A DNA stretch of 64,000 nt, taken from NCBI GenBank assembly GCA_028583605.1, contig CM053331.1:31432177-31496176 (forward strand), read 5' to 3'. Source of the DNA: Dastarcus helophoroides. Lineage: Eukaryota > Arthropoda > Insecta > Coleoptera > Bothrideridae. This document shows positions 32,222 to 43,257 of the stretch, piece after piece (the first letter of the stretch is position 1; the number at the start of each line of letters is the position of its first letter). Made by a program: the position numbers and the translations under genes. The notes beneath the pieces were generated by a model. That model was given only the letters and a program-made list of their open reading frames with translations, did no database searches and was not told the DNA's origin.

Positions 32222-32583
32222 AACATCCGAAAGGAAATCTGTTCGTAATATTTCCAAATATATCTGGTCTATTTCATGATACATTGCTAATATACATATC
32301 AACGTTAATCTATCAAAAACTATGTTCAGAACAAAGACTGACCAGCGTTCTTAGAATTAATCGTCCACCTGCGTTTTTAAGGTGTGTTTTTACGCTCAAG
32401 CAATTGCGCAAACTGACTTGTGCCAGCCAATTGGTGCAAATGGATCTAAACTGTTGCTGTATGTTCTCACGTTCAAGCAATTTGCTCAAATTGACTTGCA
32501 CGAGTCAAATATAAACTGAACTGTAATAAACACCACTTTTTCATCAGTACAATTGATCTTATCATTGTGTGCAACCCTTAAAA

Positions 32584-33014
32584 ATGGATCATAAAGACGA
32601 TTTATTAGCATTAGCTGGTGTTTGTTTAATTAATAAATTAAAAGTGTTAAAAAATAAAAAAAGAAGAAGATCGCAATTTGGATTGAAAAGAGAGCCACTT
32701 TTTCTCATATTAATTTAATTAAAGAACTAATAAATGAACCAAATGATTTTTGTAATTACCTGCGCATGAATCAGACAACCTATCGACATTTATTAGATTT
32801 AGTTACACCATTAATAAAAAGGAATGATACTGTTATGAAAAGTTCAATTACACCACATGAACGGGTATCTGCAACTTTGAGGTTTTTGGCAACTGGAAGA
32901 ACATACGAGGACCTTACATTTTCTACTTGCATTTTCTAATCAGGTTTCAGAAATTAAAATGATTCCTGAAACCTTTGTTACCATTTACAGCGTATTAAAA
33001 CAAGAATATTTAAA
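32584..33014 (+). pseudogene. Harbinger (HARBI1-like) transposase, first exon
   Basis: ATG at 32584: MDHKDDLLALAGVCLINKLK, a basic stretch, then after a frame change near 32675 SHINLIKELINEPNDFCNYLRMNQTTYRHLLDLV, and SSITPHERVSATLRFLATG, YEDLTFSTCIF. After a second frame change near 32935 it reads MIPETFVTIYSVLKQEYLK up to a GTAAGT donor at 33014. This is the helix-turn-helix/N-terminal half of Harbinger transposases. The DDE catalytic exon was not found between 35.82 and 36.2 kb, so the copy is inactive. Confidence 0.8.
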
Positions 33015-33043
33015 AGTAAGTAAAATATATATTACCTATATAT

Positions 33044-35815
33044 CAGGCCCGTAACCAGGGCTGCGATCCTTCTGCTAAAACTACCTAGTCTTTGTTTGCG
33101 TTTAAGTTAGAGCTCAGAAGCCACGGTCCAATACTACTTTACTATTAATATTTTAAATTTCCAAATAAAAGCAGAGGTGTGGGTAAGATGATAAAATTAC
33201 TCAAAAGATAATTCCTTTTCTAAGGTTTATCTTTGACTTCTATAACCTACAGTTTTGTATGAAAAATGCCTACAGAAAGTGCTCTATTTAAAGATATAGT
33301 TTGAAGTCAGCTGGAGAAAAACCTTTTTTTTATTTTTTTTCAAATTTCGATCAAATTTATAGTTTTAACTTTTATCTCAAATTTAAAGTTTGCACCCGAA
33401 CATTTAGAATTTGGATATTCTTTTTAAATTCTGGAAGATTAGATGTTTTTTTTTTAAGTTCAAGTTTCGCGTCCAATTGTTTTTCTAACTGACAAAAACT
33501 GACAAAAATTTTGGGAATTATTGTTGCTATCTGAATTTGCAATGTCGAAATGCATTTGATTCTTCCGAATTTCGAAGAAAAGTTTTTGCTATAAAGTTCT
33601 TTATCGTTTTTTTGTAAGTTTTACCTTTAATCTTAAAATTTCGACCTTTTTTTGGAATTTTCAAATTGAATTAGATTTTTTGCTAAATGCGAAGTATGTT
33701 AATACTTTTACTTTTTTTTCTTAAAATTCAAAGTTTAAAATCTTGGTATTTACTTCAAACCCACAAATATTTTTTTAAACTTCGATTCTCTCTAGAAACC
33801 TAAAAATTTCGCCAAATTTTTTGTAAAAAACGTCAGATATCGAAATTCTGAACTTAATCTTGAGTTTTTTAAAGTTGGAATTTTAATTCGAAATGTTCAG
33901 AAAAGTCTACATTTAGAGTGGACAAACTCGTTCTAAAAAAGTTTAATTACGACCCTGTTTATACTTAAAAATAACCAAAATTCATTATTAAACATTTCTG
34001 AAAATATGTACTTTTTTAAAAACGTGAATTTCCGAACAAAATTAGAATATGTTAACTCTTAATGTGACCTGTTCGAACTCGAAATTTTTAGTCTTTTAAA
34101 TTTGAAATTTAAGAAAAAAGTTGACATTTAGAATTACTCTTTAAATCCGAAGAAAAAAGAAGACATAATTTTTAAAAAAAGGTTTCAAGTCAAAGTTTTC
34201 TAAAAAAAATCTATCATTTCCAAAAGATAAAATATATTAACAAAAACTAATAACGCTCAACATTTTGTCTTGAAACTAATTTCAAAAAATAAACTTTGAT
34301 ATTTCCTGAAACTTTTAGTGTTTTCTCAAAATGGCCAGGGGATTTTTTCTAAATTAAATGTCTAGAAAGTCAGAATATTTTGAAAAAGTCTGAATTTTGA
34401 ACCAGTGCTAATGTGAAAATTTTGAAAAATAAACTTAAGTCATTAAGCTCATTTAATTTTCAAAATTTCGACTTTAATCTTGACATTTGTAAACTAGTCG
34501 TAAAAAGTTGTAAAAATTTTATAAAGCAAGTTTTTCTAAAAATATGAATTTAAAGTTGAAATGTCGTGATTAAAAGTAAAATAAATTCTCAATTAAAATT
34601 AATATTTGATAACTAAGATAGAAATTTCAATATTTTTTTGGAACTTTTCACTTGGAATTCTAATTTTGGAGAAAAAAGTCGAATTTTCGAAATCGTAATC
34701 GAAATATAAACAAATTAGAATCAAATCAAAAATTTCGAATTAAGCTGATGGGTTAAGGTTATTAATAAAATCCTGAATTTTCCAACTTAAAAATGCTCAA
34801 GTTTCAGTGTAAAACTCGAAATTTATAAAAGAATCGACATTTTAGACATTTTTTTTAAAGTTCAATCGCCATGTTAGAAAAATTATAGAAGAAATTCATA
34901 AAAATAACTTATTGAAAAAATATCTTCTCAAAATAATGGCCTATAAGATATTTTGATTTTTTAGTAAAAGGCCTAACATTCAAAATTTTATTCAAAAACC
35001 GAATTAAAAATTTAAATATTTAAATTCCAAAACTATAAAACTATTATTACAAAATACAAGTTTTTCTTAAAATTTGGTGCAAAATCTCGAAAAATTGCTT
35101 GTATAAATTTCCAGTTCTTCTTAAAATTTGATTTTTTTTTCAAAATAGGGAATTTAAGCTTGAAAAACTTGCAAATTCAACATTATTTTAATAAAATTCA
35201 AAACGTAAGATTGAAATTTCAAATAACAAAAAGAGAAATTTCAAAAAAAGTTGAAATTTTTCTAGAAACGAAATCTCAGATTTAAATGTCAAAATTTTGG
35301 AAAAAATTCGAATGAGTTTAAGGTGAAAATTTTAAGGTTTAGGCCGGAAAATTCGAGAATGAACTCGAAATTTTAAGAGCTTCTTTATTTGAAAATGTTA
35401 TACTCCTTCTGAATATCCTGAGTATAACCTAAAATCTATTATTGTTTCTAATTTCAACTGAGATATTAAAATGTTTTTTTTTTGTTTGTTAATTGTTAGT
35501 TTTGGCCTGTTAATGCCTTAGAGTATTTTACCTTTTTGGTGCCTTCTTTAGCATTCCGTTTTTGCCTAATTTAACATTTTGCTCACCTTTTTACCTTGCT
35601 TGATTGTGCTTAAAATCCGGTTTCTAATAAAAACGAATGGCGCCAAATTTGAAAAAAAAACATCCTTGCATTTCGGTACGAAAACAAAATGATCCATTAA
35701 AAATGGTTTTTAAAAAGGTCGCACATCTGGAAAATTCAGTTCTATCTAGTGTGAAGCCAAAAAATTTCGGGGGGGGGGCTGCAGGCCCCTAACCCCCTCC
35801 CTGGTTACCGGCCTG
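33044..35815. mobile_element. hAT-like non-autonomous element filled with T-rich array
   Basis: Terminal inverted repeats CAGGCCCGTAACCAGGGCTG (left) and CAGGCCGGTAACCAGGGAGG (right, complement), flanked by the 8-bp duplication CTATATAT (33036-33043, 35816-35823). 8-bp duplications and CAGG ends fit hAT. No transposase: from ~33.3 to 35.4 kb the interior is the same quasi-periodic motif as the 4-18 kb arrays, but T-rich on this strand. A G10 tract lies at 35770-35779. Confidence 0.82.
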
Positions 35816-35823
35816 CTATATAT

Positions 35824-36433
35824 ATAAAACGTGCTATATCTATTATATGTAAATTATAATGTTGGAATCAAAACGACCAAATATTGAAAATTAGTCCTTT
35901 CTTGAAGGCGAAAGCACGAAATGGTCCATTATCAGTAGTATTCAACTCAAAAAGCTATTGTATTGCTGCAACGCAACTTTCTCTCATCTGGACAAATATC
36001 GTCCTTTCCTCGAATTGAAGAATGACGACAAAAACACAGATTTAGAAATCCTGACAAAACGAGTTAAAATCACAAGAATTATTGATGCTGTAAAAGAAAT
36101 CTTTTTTGTCGCAGAATGCATACTTATGGTCGTTGACTAAGTTCAATCAACTATATAGTGCTAAAATATAATTTGTATATTATAAAATACCCAAAATTAC
36201 ATACGAATTAGCACAACTCGCACTCTCAGCGCATGTGTCGAGTTTGTGTGTCATTTACACGCTCATGCATTTGCGCCAACCACAAGCAAATTGTCTGACC
36301 GGCCAGATTTTGCTCAAGCCAGTTTTTTTGGCTTGTGCAAGTTAACGATTTCCGTGTGCACGCTCCAATTCACTTGCGCCAACTGGCTTACACAAGGCAG
36401 TTGGCGCAAATTGCTTGAGCGTGAAAACGGACC
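35824..36433 (+). other. Right part of the Harbinger remnant
   Basis: A 60-residue frame at 35958-36140 has no recognisable domain. Bases 36.2-36.43 kb are TIR and subterminal repeats (TTTGCGCCAACCACAAGC, TTGCTCAAGCCAG, TTGCGCCAACTGGCTTAC). Confidence 0.5.
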
Positions 36434-36609
36434 TTAAGAGTGTTCCAAATAAGTTGAAGTACCCGTATCAGATTTCAGTTCGTAAAAGAGACAGCGAAAC
36501 TTATGAAGCTTTCAAGGATATCTAATATTTTACTTTAAAATAAGCATCGACAGATTTTTGCTCTCAGGTTTTGAACGTAATTTCCAAGAGTTAGCATAAC
36601 AACAGCTAA

Positions 36610-36790
36610 ACAAGTTGCTGGTATAAGCGGCGATGCTGCTGAAAAGCAAAACCAGGTCTGGACATAGCAAATATTTACATAAACATTGTGGAATTTTTCA
36701 TATCTGTGGTTGTTGTAATTATTAATAAAGTTTAATAGTTATAAATTTAGTGTGGCAAAATTCCCACTTTTATCTTTAAAATATTGTTAG
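36610..36790. repeat. FAM3 repeat, copy b
   Basis: CCAGGTCTGGACATAGCAAATATTTA and ACATTGTGGAATTTT are the inverse of text in the 16.4-kb copy, followed by AATAAAGTTTAATAGTTATA. Rest of 36.44-37.02 kb shows nothing recognisable. Confidence 0.5.
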
Positions 36791-37026
36791 AAATGATGTG
36801 ATATAAATCGCGTATTACCTGGATCGCCAACATGTACCCCAAAGATATCATCGCAACTCATTTGCAGGTGTCTAGTGTAGAATATACTAAATGCTTCCCG
36901 AATGGAAACTTTTAATAAGAGACGTATATTGTAAATACACACCTCCATTGTGATCAATTTAGTAATAGATTCAGCACTCGGCCATTAATGCTACACGTTG
37001 TGTGTCTGAGTTTAAATGAAGTAAAA

Positions 37027-37198
37027 ATTGAAATAAAGCACTTGTCCCCTGAAACGAAGAAAGATTAAAATACCCAACAAAGGTTGCTCTAATGCGTCAT
37101 CTTCAAAGAGATACTTTTAATATTTTTAACCTTTCTTGGTTTCAGGGGACAAGGTCTGTATTTCAAGTTTTGAAGATAACCAAGGACCAGTCCGTCTC
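37027..37198 (+). repeat. 221-bp family, copy 5 (ribozyme stem deleted)
   Basis: Arms TTGTCCCCTGAAAC and GGTTTCAGGGGACAA and the tail CCAAGGACCAGTCCGTC with an A-run are present. The central hairpin between TAATGCG and TCATCTTCAAAG has been deleted. Confidence 0.72.
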
Positions 37199-37363
37199 CC
37201 AAAAAAAAAAAATATGAAAATATATTAAATTTAAGGCATCTTTTAAATCGAACCTAACACGTAACAATATTGTCTTTTCTCATCACTTAAGCGCTCGTTT
37301 AGGTAAATTTAGATTATATTAGATTATATATGGGTCGTTTTGTATTTCTCTTCGACCACTTCG

Positions 37364-37699
37364 AATTATATTTAATTATTCGACACCAGACTTTTTAAAA
37401 AGAATTTTATTTTAAGTTGAAATTACAACTGATCACTAAGTAGAAAGATACTATTATAATACTATGTTCTACAACAATGATGATGATATCGAGCGTCCTT
37501 TTGCTTATATAGGGTGGTGGTCTCTTGGGTGGTGTTTCTTGGGGATGCGAATGTTGGCTTGTCAAACATTCGCTATTTGGTGCTAAAATGGTGCATCCGC
37601 GACGGATGTTTGCAGGCTTTGATAATTCGGGGTGGTCGCTGGACGATTTCCGTTTGGTTTATTTATCATTGGGATAAGTATGTACATGCTAATGTAACT
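37364..37699 (-). repeat. Errantivirus LTR 1 (3' LTR of unit 1)
   Basis: Minus strand begins AGTTACATTAGCATG and ends TATAATT, the AGTTA start usual for gypsy-group LTRs. 336 bp; identical to LTR 2 by eye. Confidence 0.92.
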
Positions 37700-37705
37700 C
37701 CTCAC

Positions 37706-38320
37706 CTAACCTAATACTTGAGGATTGTTTTCCGATGGTTGCCGCGGGTTATCTTCTTTTTTCTCGCTGAAGAGTTCTTGAAATGTTGCTTTAATTAATT
37801 TTCTGTACTTAAAGATGATGACAATGGTTAGGACGATGCATAGGATAAGTAAACTGGTTAATACGAATGTTGAGGTTTCGTGATGCGGGTTTCGTAGTTT
37901 CATCGATGTCAGGTGGTTGAGTTGGTTTTCAATTTTCTTGATTTCATCCAGGTTGATTTGATTTAGAAGGATTGGTTCTATATGTTTTTCGGTAGTGGTG
38001 GTGTTGGTTAGCTTCAGACTTGGTAAAAGGAAGGGTTCTCCTTTGATTGCGTCTTCTTCATTATTGAATAGAATGTCGTCGTTTTGTAGTCGACAGTGTC
38101 TCGGGATTTTAATGATACTTGGATTTTCTACTGATATGTAACCGTTGTTCTTGCAGATTTTTCTCAGTTTTACGGGGGTAATTGAAGGCAGTATTAATGC
38201 GTAATTGTGTGTTATTCTTGCGTAAATTGTACTTGTTAAGTAGACGGCTGTTGGGTGACATTTTTCGCTGTTTCCGTGTTGGATTATCAAAATGATGCAA
38301 TCGTCGTTATTAGGGGTCAA
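37706..38320 (-). pseudogene. env: Errantivirus Env, C-terminal piece with membrane anchor (unit 1)
   Basis: Ectodomain with several Cys, then a transmembrane helix (TFVLTSLLILCIVLTIVIIF) and a short basic cytoplasmic tail. Stop lies six bases from the 3' LTR. Env of errantiviruses can mediate cell-to-cell spread; here it is in three pieces. Confidence 0.82.
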
Positions 38321-38796
38321 TCCAGGAGAGCAAATATGGGTATTTTCGATGAAATGGCATCTTTCATTTTCATATTTATGGTATCGTGAACTGAGATTAG
38401 GAAAGGTGATTTTGGGACAATAGTGAGATTGTTTTTGGGGATAGGGTACAAATGGTATATGTCGAAATTGTCGGAATGGAAAATAGGAACTTCTATTGCA
38501 AAAATAATTTTGTTGTTGTGAACAGATACTTTCGCTTTAATAATCTTATAGTAGGATAGAGCATTTTCAAAGTTTGGAATTTTGTTGTTACCATATAATT
38601 TTTTAACCTTTTGAATTATATTAATTAATTCGTTGTGAGGTATTACTGAATAGTGAATTACGTTAATTTTCGCAAATGTTATAGAATTTTCAATATTGTC
38701 TAAAAGAGAAATTAAATTTTGACAGTTTAGTATTATTTGATCTATTGTATTTTGTGCACGCATTAAGGCTGTTATGTCGTTAATCGATTGTGACAT
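38317..38796 (-). pseudogene. env: Errantivirus Env, middle piece (unit 1)
   Basis: Same frame as the N-terminal piece, after the TAA. Heptad-rich ectodomain (QSINDITALMRAQNTIDQII). The last ~28 residues are out of frame, because a frame change near 38400 moves the Env sequence to the next ORF. Confidence 0.78.
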
Positions 38797-38958
38797 ATTT
38801 TCCTGGAAATAGTTTAGTTTTAGTTCTATTAGTTTTTGATTTTCGTTAAGAGTCGTGATGGTACTATTGTAATTAGTGACTAAGTTTTTTGTTATAGATG
38901 TTTGTAGTTCTATTTGTTTGTTAAGAGAATCTTTATCGTCTGTCAGCAGTCTCAGTGC

Positions 38959-39378
38959 TTAATCGTATTTTCTACCATCCTCAGAATCAAGTGTGCCAAA
39001 TAAAAATTTTGATGTTTTACCAATGATATCAAATAGTCCACGTTTCTGTCGAAGGTGGGGTTTTAAATTGTTTAGTTTGATTTCAGATTGAATTATGAGA
39101 TAGTGAGCATGTGCCATTAGATTTTTTAAAACGTTTGTATAGGTATTATTCGAATCTAAAGTTATATTTATTGCATTATAATATTCTATGGCGTTTTGTA
39201 GGAGTTTGATTAAGGGATCTATATCTACATAATGGATAAAGGTGTGTTTGTTTTGTACAACCTTACCTTTTCCAAGGTGAAAGGGAAGTATTTCGGATTT
39301 GATGGGGATTATGTCTATGTCCGAACTTAGGGCAGGAGTTATTATGAAAATTGTGAATACTATGACTAAATTTTTCAT
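38959..39378 (-). pseudogene. env: Errantivirus Env, N-terminal piece (unit 1)
   Basis: Begins with a signal peptide (MKNLVIVFTIFIITPALSS). Near residue 113 a basic RQKR furin-like site precedes a Gly/Phe-rich stretch, as in Env/F-type fusion proteins of errantiviruses. A TAA at 38959-38961 breaks the frame, and the family sequence resumes in the same frame after it. Same stop in unit 2. Confidence 0.82.
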
Positions 39379-39412
39379 CGTCTGTCCGTAAGGGATTGCC
39401 TGAAAGGAGATT

Positions 39413-39826
39413 TTAAGTATGAGTATGGGGTTTCTTTATACATGATTTATGGTAGGTTCCGTGGTCAGTAATTAATTTCTCGTGATTGTCTGTTACGACT
39501 TTTGTTTCAAAGAATTTAGGTTTTGCCTTATTTCTTTCTTTACTTACTACATATGCACTGTCATCGGGATTAAAGTTATGGGGTTCTTGTCTAACTTCAT
39601 TTAATCGACTTATTATCTTTTCTTTCTTTTGGTGGGATTTATCTTTTATGGAATCATACAATGTTTTGGCAATTTCTTTATGCGTTTGGATATAATTAGA
39701 AACTATTTTATGATCAGAAAGTTCAAAAGGGGTATCTGCGTTTATGTGTCCTTTAATTACTTCAAATGGAGTATAGCCTGTGACAGAATGAATTGCATTG
39801 TTATATCCTCTAAGGGCATGGGTCAT
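39413..39826 (-). pseudogene. pol: Integrase C-terminal domain, displaced frame (unit 1)
   Basis: 137 residues from MTHALRGYNNAIHSVTGYTPFE to the end of Pol; this is the segment that normally follows the DDE core. The one-base frame change near 39865 exists in both units. Confidence 0.85.
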
Positions 39827-39861
39827 TAAAATTTTAGCGGGTTCATGGGGTTTTTCTAATT

Positions 39862-42789
39862 TTAAACGAATTTTGAATGAAATCTTTCAACGGGGGAATT
39901 ACTGTTCGAATTTTTTGGAGTGGTATAATGAAGTTCTATTTTGTGGAGTTTGCAAAAATCATTTAGGCAATTATTCTTAAATTCTCCGCCACAATCTACC
40001 GTGATTTTTAGTGGTAATCCATGGTGGGTAATATAGATTAATAGACAGTCAATTATATTTATGGGGTTTTGAGATTCGATTGGATAAGCTTGGCCATATC
40101 GGGAAAAAGAGTCTAAGACCGTTAAGAAGGTATGGTTCAAAATTTTGAAAGTGTCTAAATGTATATGTTCAAAGGGTTTACTAGCGGTTGGCGTTAAGTT
40201 AAATTTGAGAGTTGGGGGGTTTCTGTCATATTTGGCTGTTTGGCAAATTTTGCAATTGTTCACGTAGTTTGTTATATCTTTCGACATGTTGGGCCAGTAA
40301 TAATTTTTTGAAAGAGAGGCGTTCATTTCGTTTATACCTTTATGGACTGTTTTACCAATGTGATAGTATTCTAATTTTAACTTTTGATCGTCGGAGGTTA
40401 TAACGTCTTTTAAAAATCTAGTGGTTCTTGTTAGTTTAAATGCAGCGTTCTTAAAAAATGATTGTATTATATTTGAAAATATTTGGCTATTGTTATGTTG
40501 CTTGAAGTATATTGCGTATGATTGATTCAGGACAAAATAATTTTTTATAGCTTCTAGTAAATGTGTTTCGAAATTAATTGAGGGGAGGTTCATGGTAATT
40601 CGGGTTTTGTCAAAAAATTTTTCAATATCGATTTTAGGTTTGTTTAAGCCATCTTTGGTGCAATTTATGACGACTTGACGTTTAAAGAAGTTAAGGGGCT
40701 TTTCTGTGATCGGCATCTCTAGGATCGGGTTTTCTATCGCGGAATGGACGGTTTCGTTATCGGTGGGTTCAGGAGGTCTTATTTGGATATTTGATATTAT
40801 TTTAACTTTGGGTTCTTTTATGTTTTCCGAAGGATTAGGGAGATCGAAGGGAGATAATTCAGGTTCAATTAGGTATTCATTGATTAATTCGTTAATGTCG
40901 TCCGTGTTTACGTGAAGGGATGAGGTTTCTAAGTCGTCAATGGCGTTAATTTCTACGCGGGAAAGTGCGTCGGCATTTGTGTTTAGTTTTCCTTTTTTAT
41001 AGCAGATTTCGTAATCAAACTCTTCCAATTTTAGGCGCCATCTTACAAGACGCGAGTTTGGTTCTTTTAGATTAAATAACCACTGAAGAGGTTTATGGTC
41101 TGTAATAATTTTGAATTTTCTTCCGAACAAATAGGGTCTAAAATACTTAGTTGCCCAAACAACTGCAAGTAATTCTTTTTCTATCGTACTGTAATTGGTT
41201 TCGGCTTGATTAAGTGTACGTGAAGCGTACGCTACTGGTAAGTCATTTTTAGAATGGGTTTGAGATAAAACCGCTCCTATTGCAAAATTCGAAGCATCGG
41301 TTGTGAGGGTAAAAGGTTTATTGAAATCAGGGTATTGAAGAATGGGTTCATTGCATAGAAGATTTTTACATCTTTGGAATGCGTGAATGAATTCGGGGGT
41401 GTGTTCAATTTTTTCTCCTTTTCTTAAACATTTGGTCAGGGGTTTTGTGATTTTAGCGAAGTTTTTTATGAATCTGCGATAATAGCCTAGAAGTCCTAAG
41501 AAAGATTTAATCTCTTTGGCTGTTTTGGGAATCGGGAAATTTTTTATCGCTTTAATTTTGTTTGGGTTTGGCTTAATGCCATCAGGAGTTACAATATGAC
41601 CTAAAAACTCTACTTCTTTGCGAAGGAATTCAGATTTGTCGATTTGGATTTTGAAACGGGATTCTCTAAGTCTTTGGAAAATTTGCTTTAAACTTGAGAT
41701 GTGTTCTTGAAGGGAAGTGGAAAATATAATTATGTCATCCATGTATACAAGGCATATTTTTCCTTGTAAATCTTTGAGAACTTCATCCATAACACGCTGG
41801 AAAGTGGACGGGGCGTTTTTTAGACCGAAGGGCATACGCACATATTCGTAGTGCCCATTTTCTACTGTGAAGGCAGTCTTTTCGACTGAATCGGGGTGCA
41901 TCTCGATCTGGTGAAACCCAGAAGCAAGGTCGAGGGTACTGAAATACTGACATTTTCCTAATTTATCTAAGATATCAGTGATGTTGGGGATAGGGTAACG
42001 ATCGTCTATGGTTTTTTCGTTGATTTTCCTGTAGTCTACGACAATCCTCCATTTTTGGATGCCGCTAGCGTCTTGTTTCTTTGGAACTATCCAAATTGGT
42101 GAACTCCAGGGACTTTGTGAAGGGCGAATTATACCGTCTTCTAACATCTTTGTGATTTGTCGTTGGACTTCGTTTTTGTGGATAAATGGGTAACGATAGG
42201 AACGTGTATGTATTGGGATATCGTTTGCGGTTTTAATTTCATGCTTTATTTTGCTCGTAAAAGACAGTTTACGGTTATCTGTATGAAAAATGTCTGAATA
42301 TTGTTTACAGAGAGAAGTAATTGCTTTTTTCTCTTCCAAATTCAAATGTTGTGTTCTTATTAGGTTTTCAATTTTGTTCGAATGGTCTATTTTAAGTTCT
42401 GGCAAAAAATGTTCTATATTAAAAATGTTAAAATTATCTCCTATACTTTCATCGAAAGATTTGACTTTTAAGGATTCGTTCAGAGTTACAGTTACTCTTT
42501 GGTCAGAGTTATTGTGGATTTCGATAAATGCGGACCAATTGTTAGCATTGGTTAACATTTCTGGGATATATAACTTTTCTATAAATTGTTCTGGAACAAT
42601 AACGTCGCCGTTTTCTATGTTAACAGGGACCTTTAGCTTACATATTTCATGCGAATCTACACTAAACGTAACGCTTTTGCTATTTTGATTTCTATACTTA
42701 AAAGGGATTCTTATTCTATCATTAACGAGTTGTCTATTAACTAAATCTATGCTAAATTTCATGTCTAACAATTCTTTTAAACCTATCAC
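39862..42789 (-). CDS. pol: Errantivirus Pol: RT, RNase H, integrase (unit 1, truncated at both ends)
   Basis: 975-residue open frame; the annotated start is just the first ATG, the natural start being upstream in the protease. RT spans about residues 185-400 with FSTLDLASGFHQIEMH and YMDD near residue 348. RNase H has LTTDASNFAIGAVLSQ and TDHKPLQWL. Integrase has a Zn finger (HIGKTVHKG ... CKICQ) and a DDE core (HLDTFKILNH, VDCGGEF, SPVERFH). The frame ends at 39862 soon after the catalytic Glu; the integrase C-terminus continues in another frame (39413-39826). Reverse transcription and integration functions follow from the family. Confidence 0.92.
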   Translation of the reverse strand: MIGLKELLDMKFSIDLVNRQLVNDRIRIPFKYRNQNSKSVTFSVDSHEICKLKVPVNIENGDVIVPEQFIEKLYIPEMLTNANNWSAFIEIHNNSDQRVTVTLNESLKVKSFDESIGDNFNIFNIEHFLPELKIDHSNKIENLIRTQHLNLEEKKAITSLCKQYSDIFHTDNRKLSFTSKIKHEIKTANDIPIHTRSYRYPFIHKNEVQRQITKMLEDGIIRPSQSPWSSPIWIVPKKQDASGIQKWRIVVDYRKINEKTIDDRYPIPNITDILDKLGKCQYFSTLDLASGFHQIEMHPDSVEKTAFTVENGHYEYVRMPFGLKNAPSTFQRVMDEVLKDLQGKICLVYMDDIIIFSTSLQEHISSLKQIFQRLRESRFKIQIDKSEFLRKEVEFLGHIVTPDGIKPNPNKIKAIKNFPIPKTAKEIKSFLGLLGYYRRFIKNFAKITKPLTKCLRKGEKIEHTPEFIHAFQRCKNLLCNEPILQYPDFNKPFTLTTDASNFAIGAVLSQTHSKNDLPVAYASRTLNQAETNYSTIEKELLAVVWATKYFRPYLFGRKFKIITDHKPLQWLFNLKEPNSRLVRWRLKLEEFDYEICYKKGKLNTNADALSRVEINAIDDLETSSLHVNTDDINELINEYLIEPELSPFDLPNPSENIKEPKVKIISNIQIRPPEPTDNETVHSAIENPILEMPITEKPLNFFKRQVVINCTKDGLNKPKIDIEKFFDKTRITMNLPSINFETHLLEAIKNYFVLNQSYAIYFKQHNNSQIFSNIIQSFFKNAAFKLTRTTRFLKDVITSDDQKLKLEYYHIGKTVHKGINEMNASLSKNYYWPNMSKDITNYVNNCKICQTAKYDRNPPTLKFNLTPTASKPFEHIHLDTFKILNHTFLTVLDSFSRYGQAYPIESQNPINIIDCLLIYITHHGLPLKITVDCGGEFKNNCLNDFCKLHKIELHYTTPKNSNSNSPVERFHSKFV

Positions 42790-43110
42790 TCCGTCAAAAT
42801 AGTCATGGAAGTCACAGAGGAGGAAATTAATTTCTTTTGCGGTTTTGAATTCGGAAATGCTGGTATGTTGGCTTTGAATTTCAGTTCCTTTTCACCAGTG
42901 GCTGTTTTAATCGTAAAATTTTCTCTATAAATACTTGAGGGGAAGAATTTTTCTGCGATGCCGGGCCGAATTATAGATGAGTGACATCCTGTGTCGATGA
43001 GTAGTTTTATCGGTGGGTGGTTTATTTCAATGTAAGGAAGGGCATTATATGAGTTTGAAGTGTTTATTTCACAGATTATGTTTTGCGGGTTTCTGATGGG
43101 ACATGATGAA
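42790..43110 (-). pseudogene. pol: Errantivirus protease region, unit 1
   Basis: Encodes an aspartic protease with the catalytic LLIDTGCHSSIIRPG. Compared with unit 2, one base is missing near 42852, which separates the protease from the RT frame. A candidate -1 slippery heptamer lies at the Gag/protease overlap (see unit 2). Confidence 0.75.
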
Positions 43111-43257
43111 AATTTTGTTGAGAATTTTGGGTGGAATCGAATGCTTCGTTTTCGATTTCATTATCGTATTCTTCGTGAACGGGGTTAGCATTTTCGTAAC
43201 TGAAGTTTTATGATTGGTTTTGGGAGAATTCGTCGTCTTCCTCTAATGGGGTTTCTA

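Larger units (their letters stand above)
32381..36433 (+). mobile_element. PIF/Harbinger transposon remnant
   Basis: Ends GGTGTGTTTTTACGCTCAAG (left) and, inverted, GGTCCGTTTTCACGCTCAAG (right), lying in TTAA contexts (32377-32380, 36434-36437), close to the TWA preference of this superfamily. Subterminal direct copies of GCTCAAGCAATTTGCGC-like motifs occur at both ends. A transposase N-terminal exon is present; a hAT-like element (33044-35815) is inserted behind it. Confidence 0.78.

Noticed and set aside
32284..32514. 76-residue frame at the Harbinger left end
   Set aside because: Covers the TIR and subterminal repeats; no domain.
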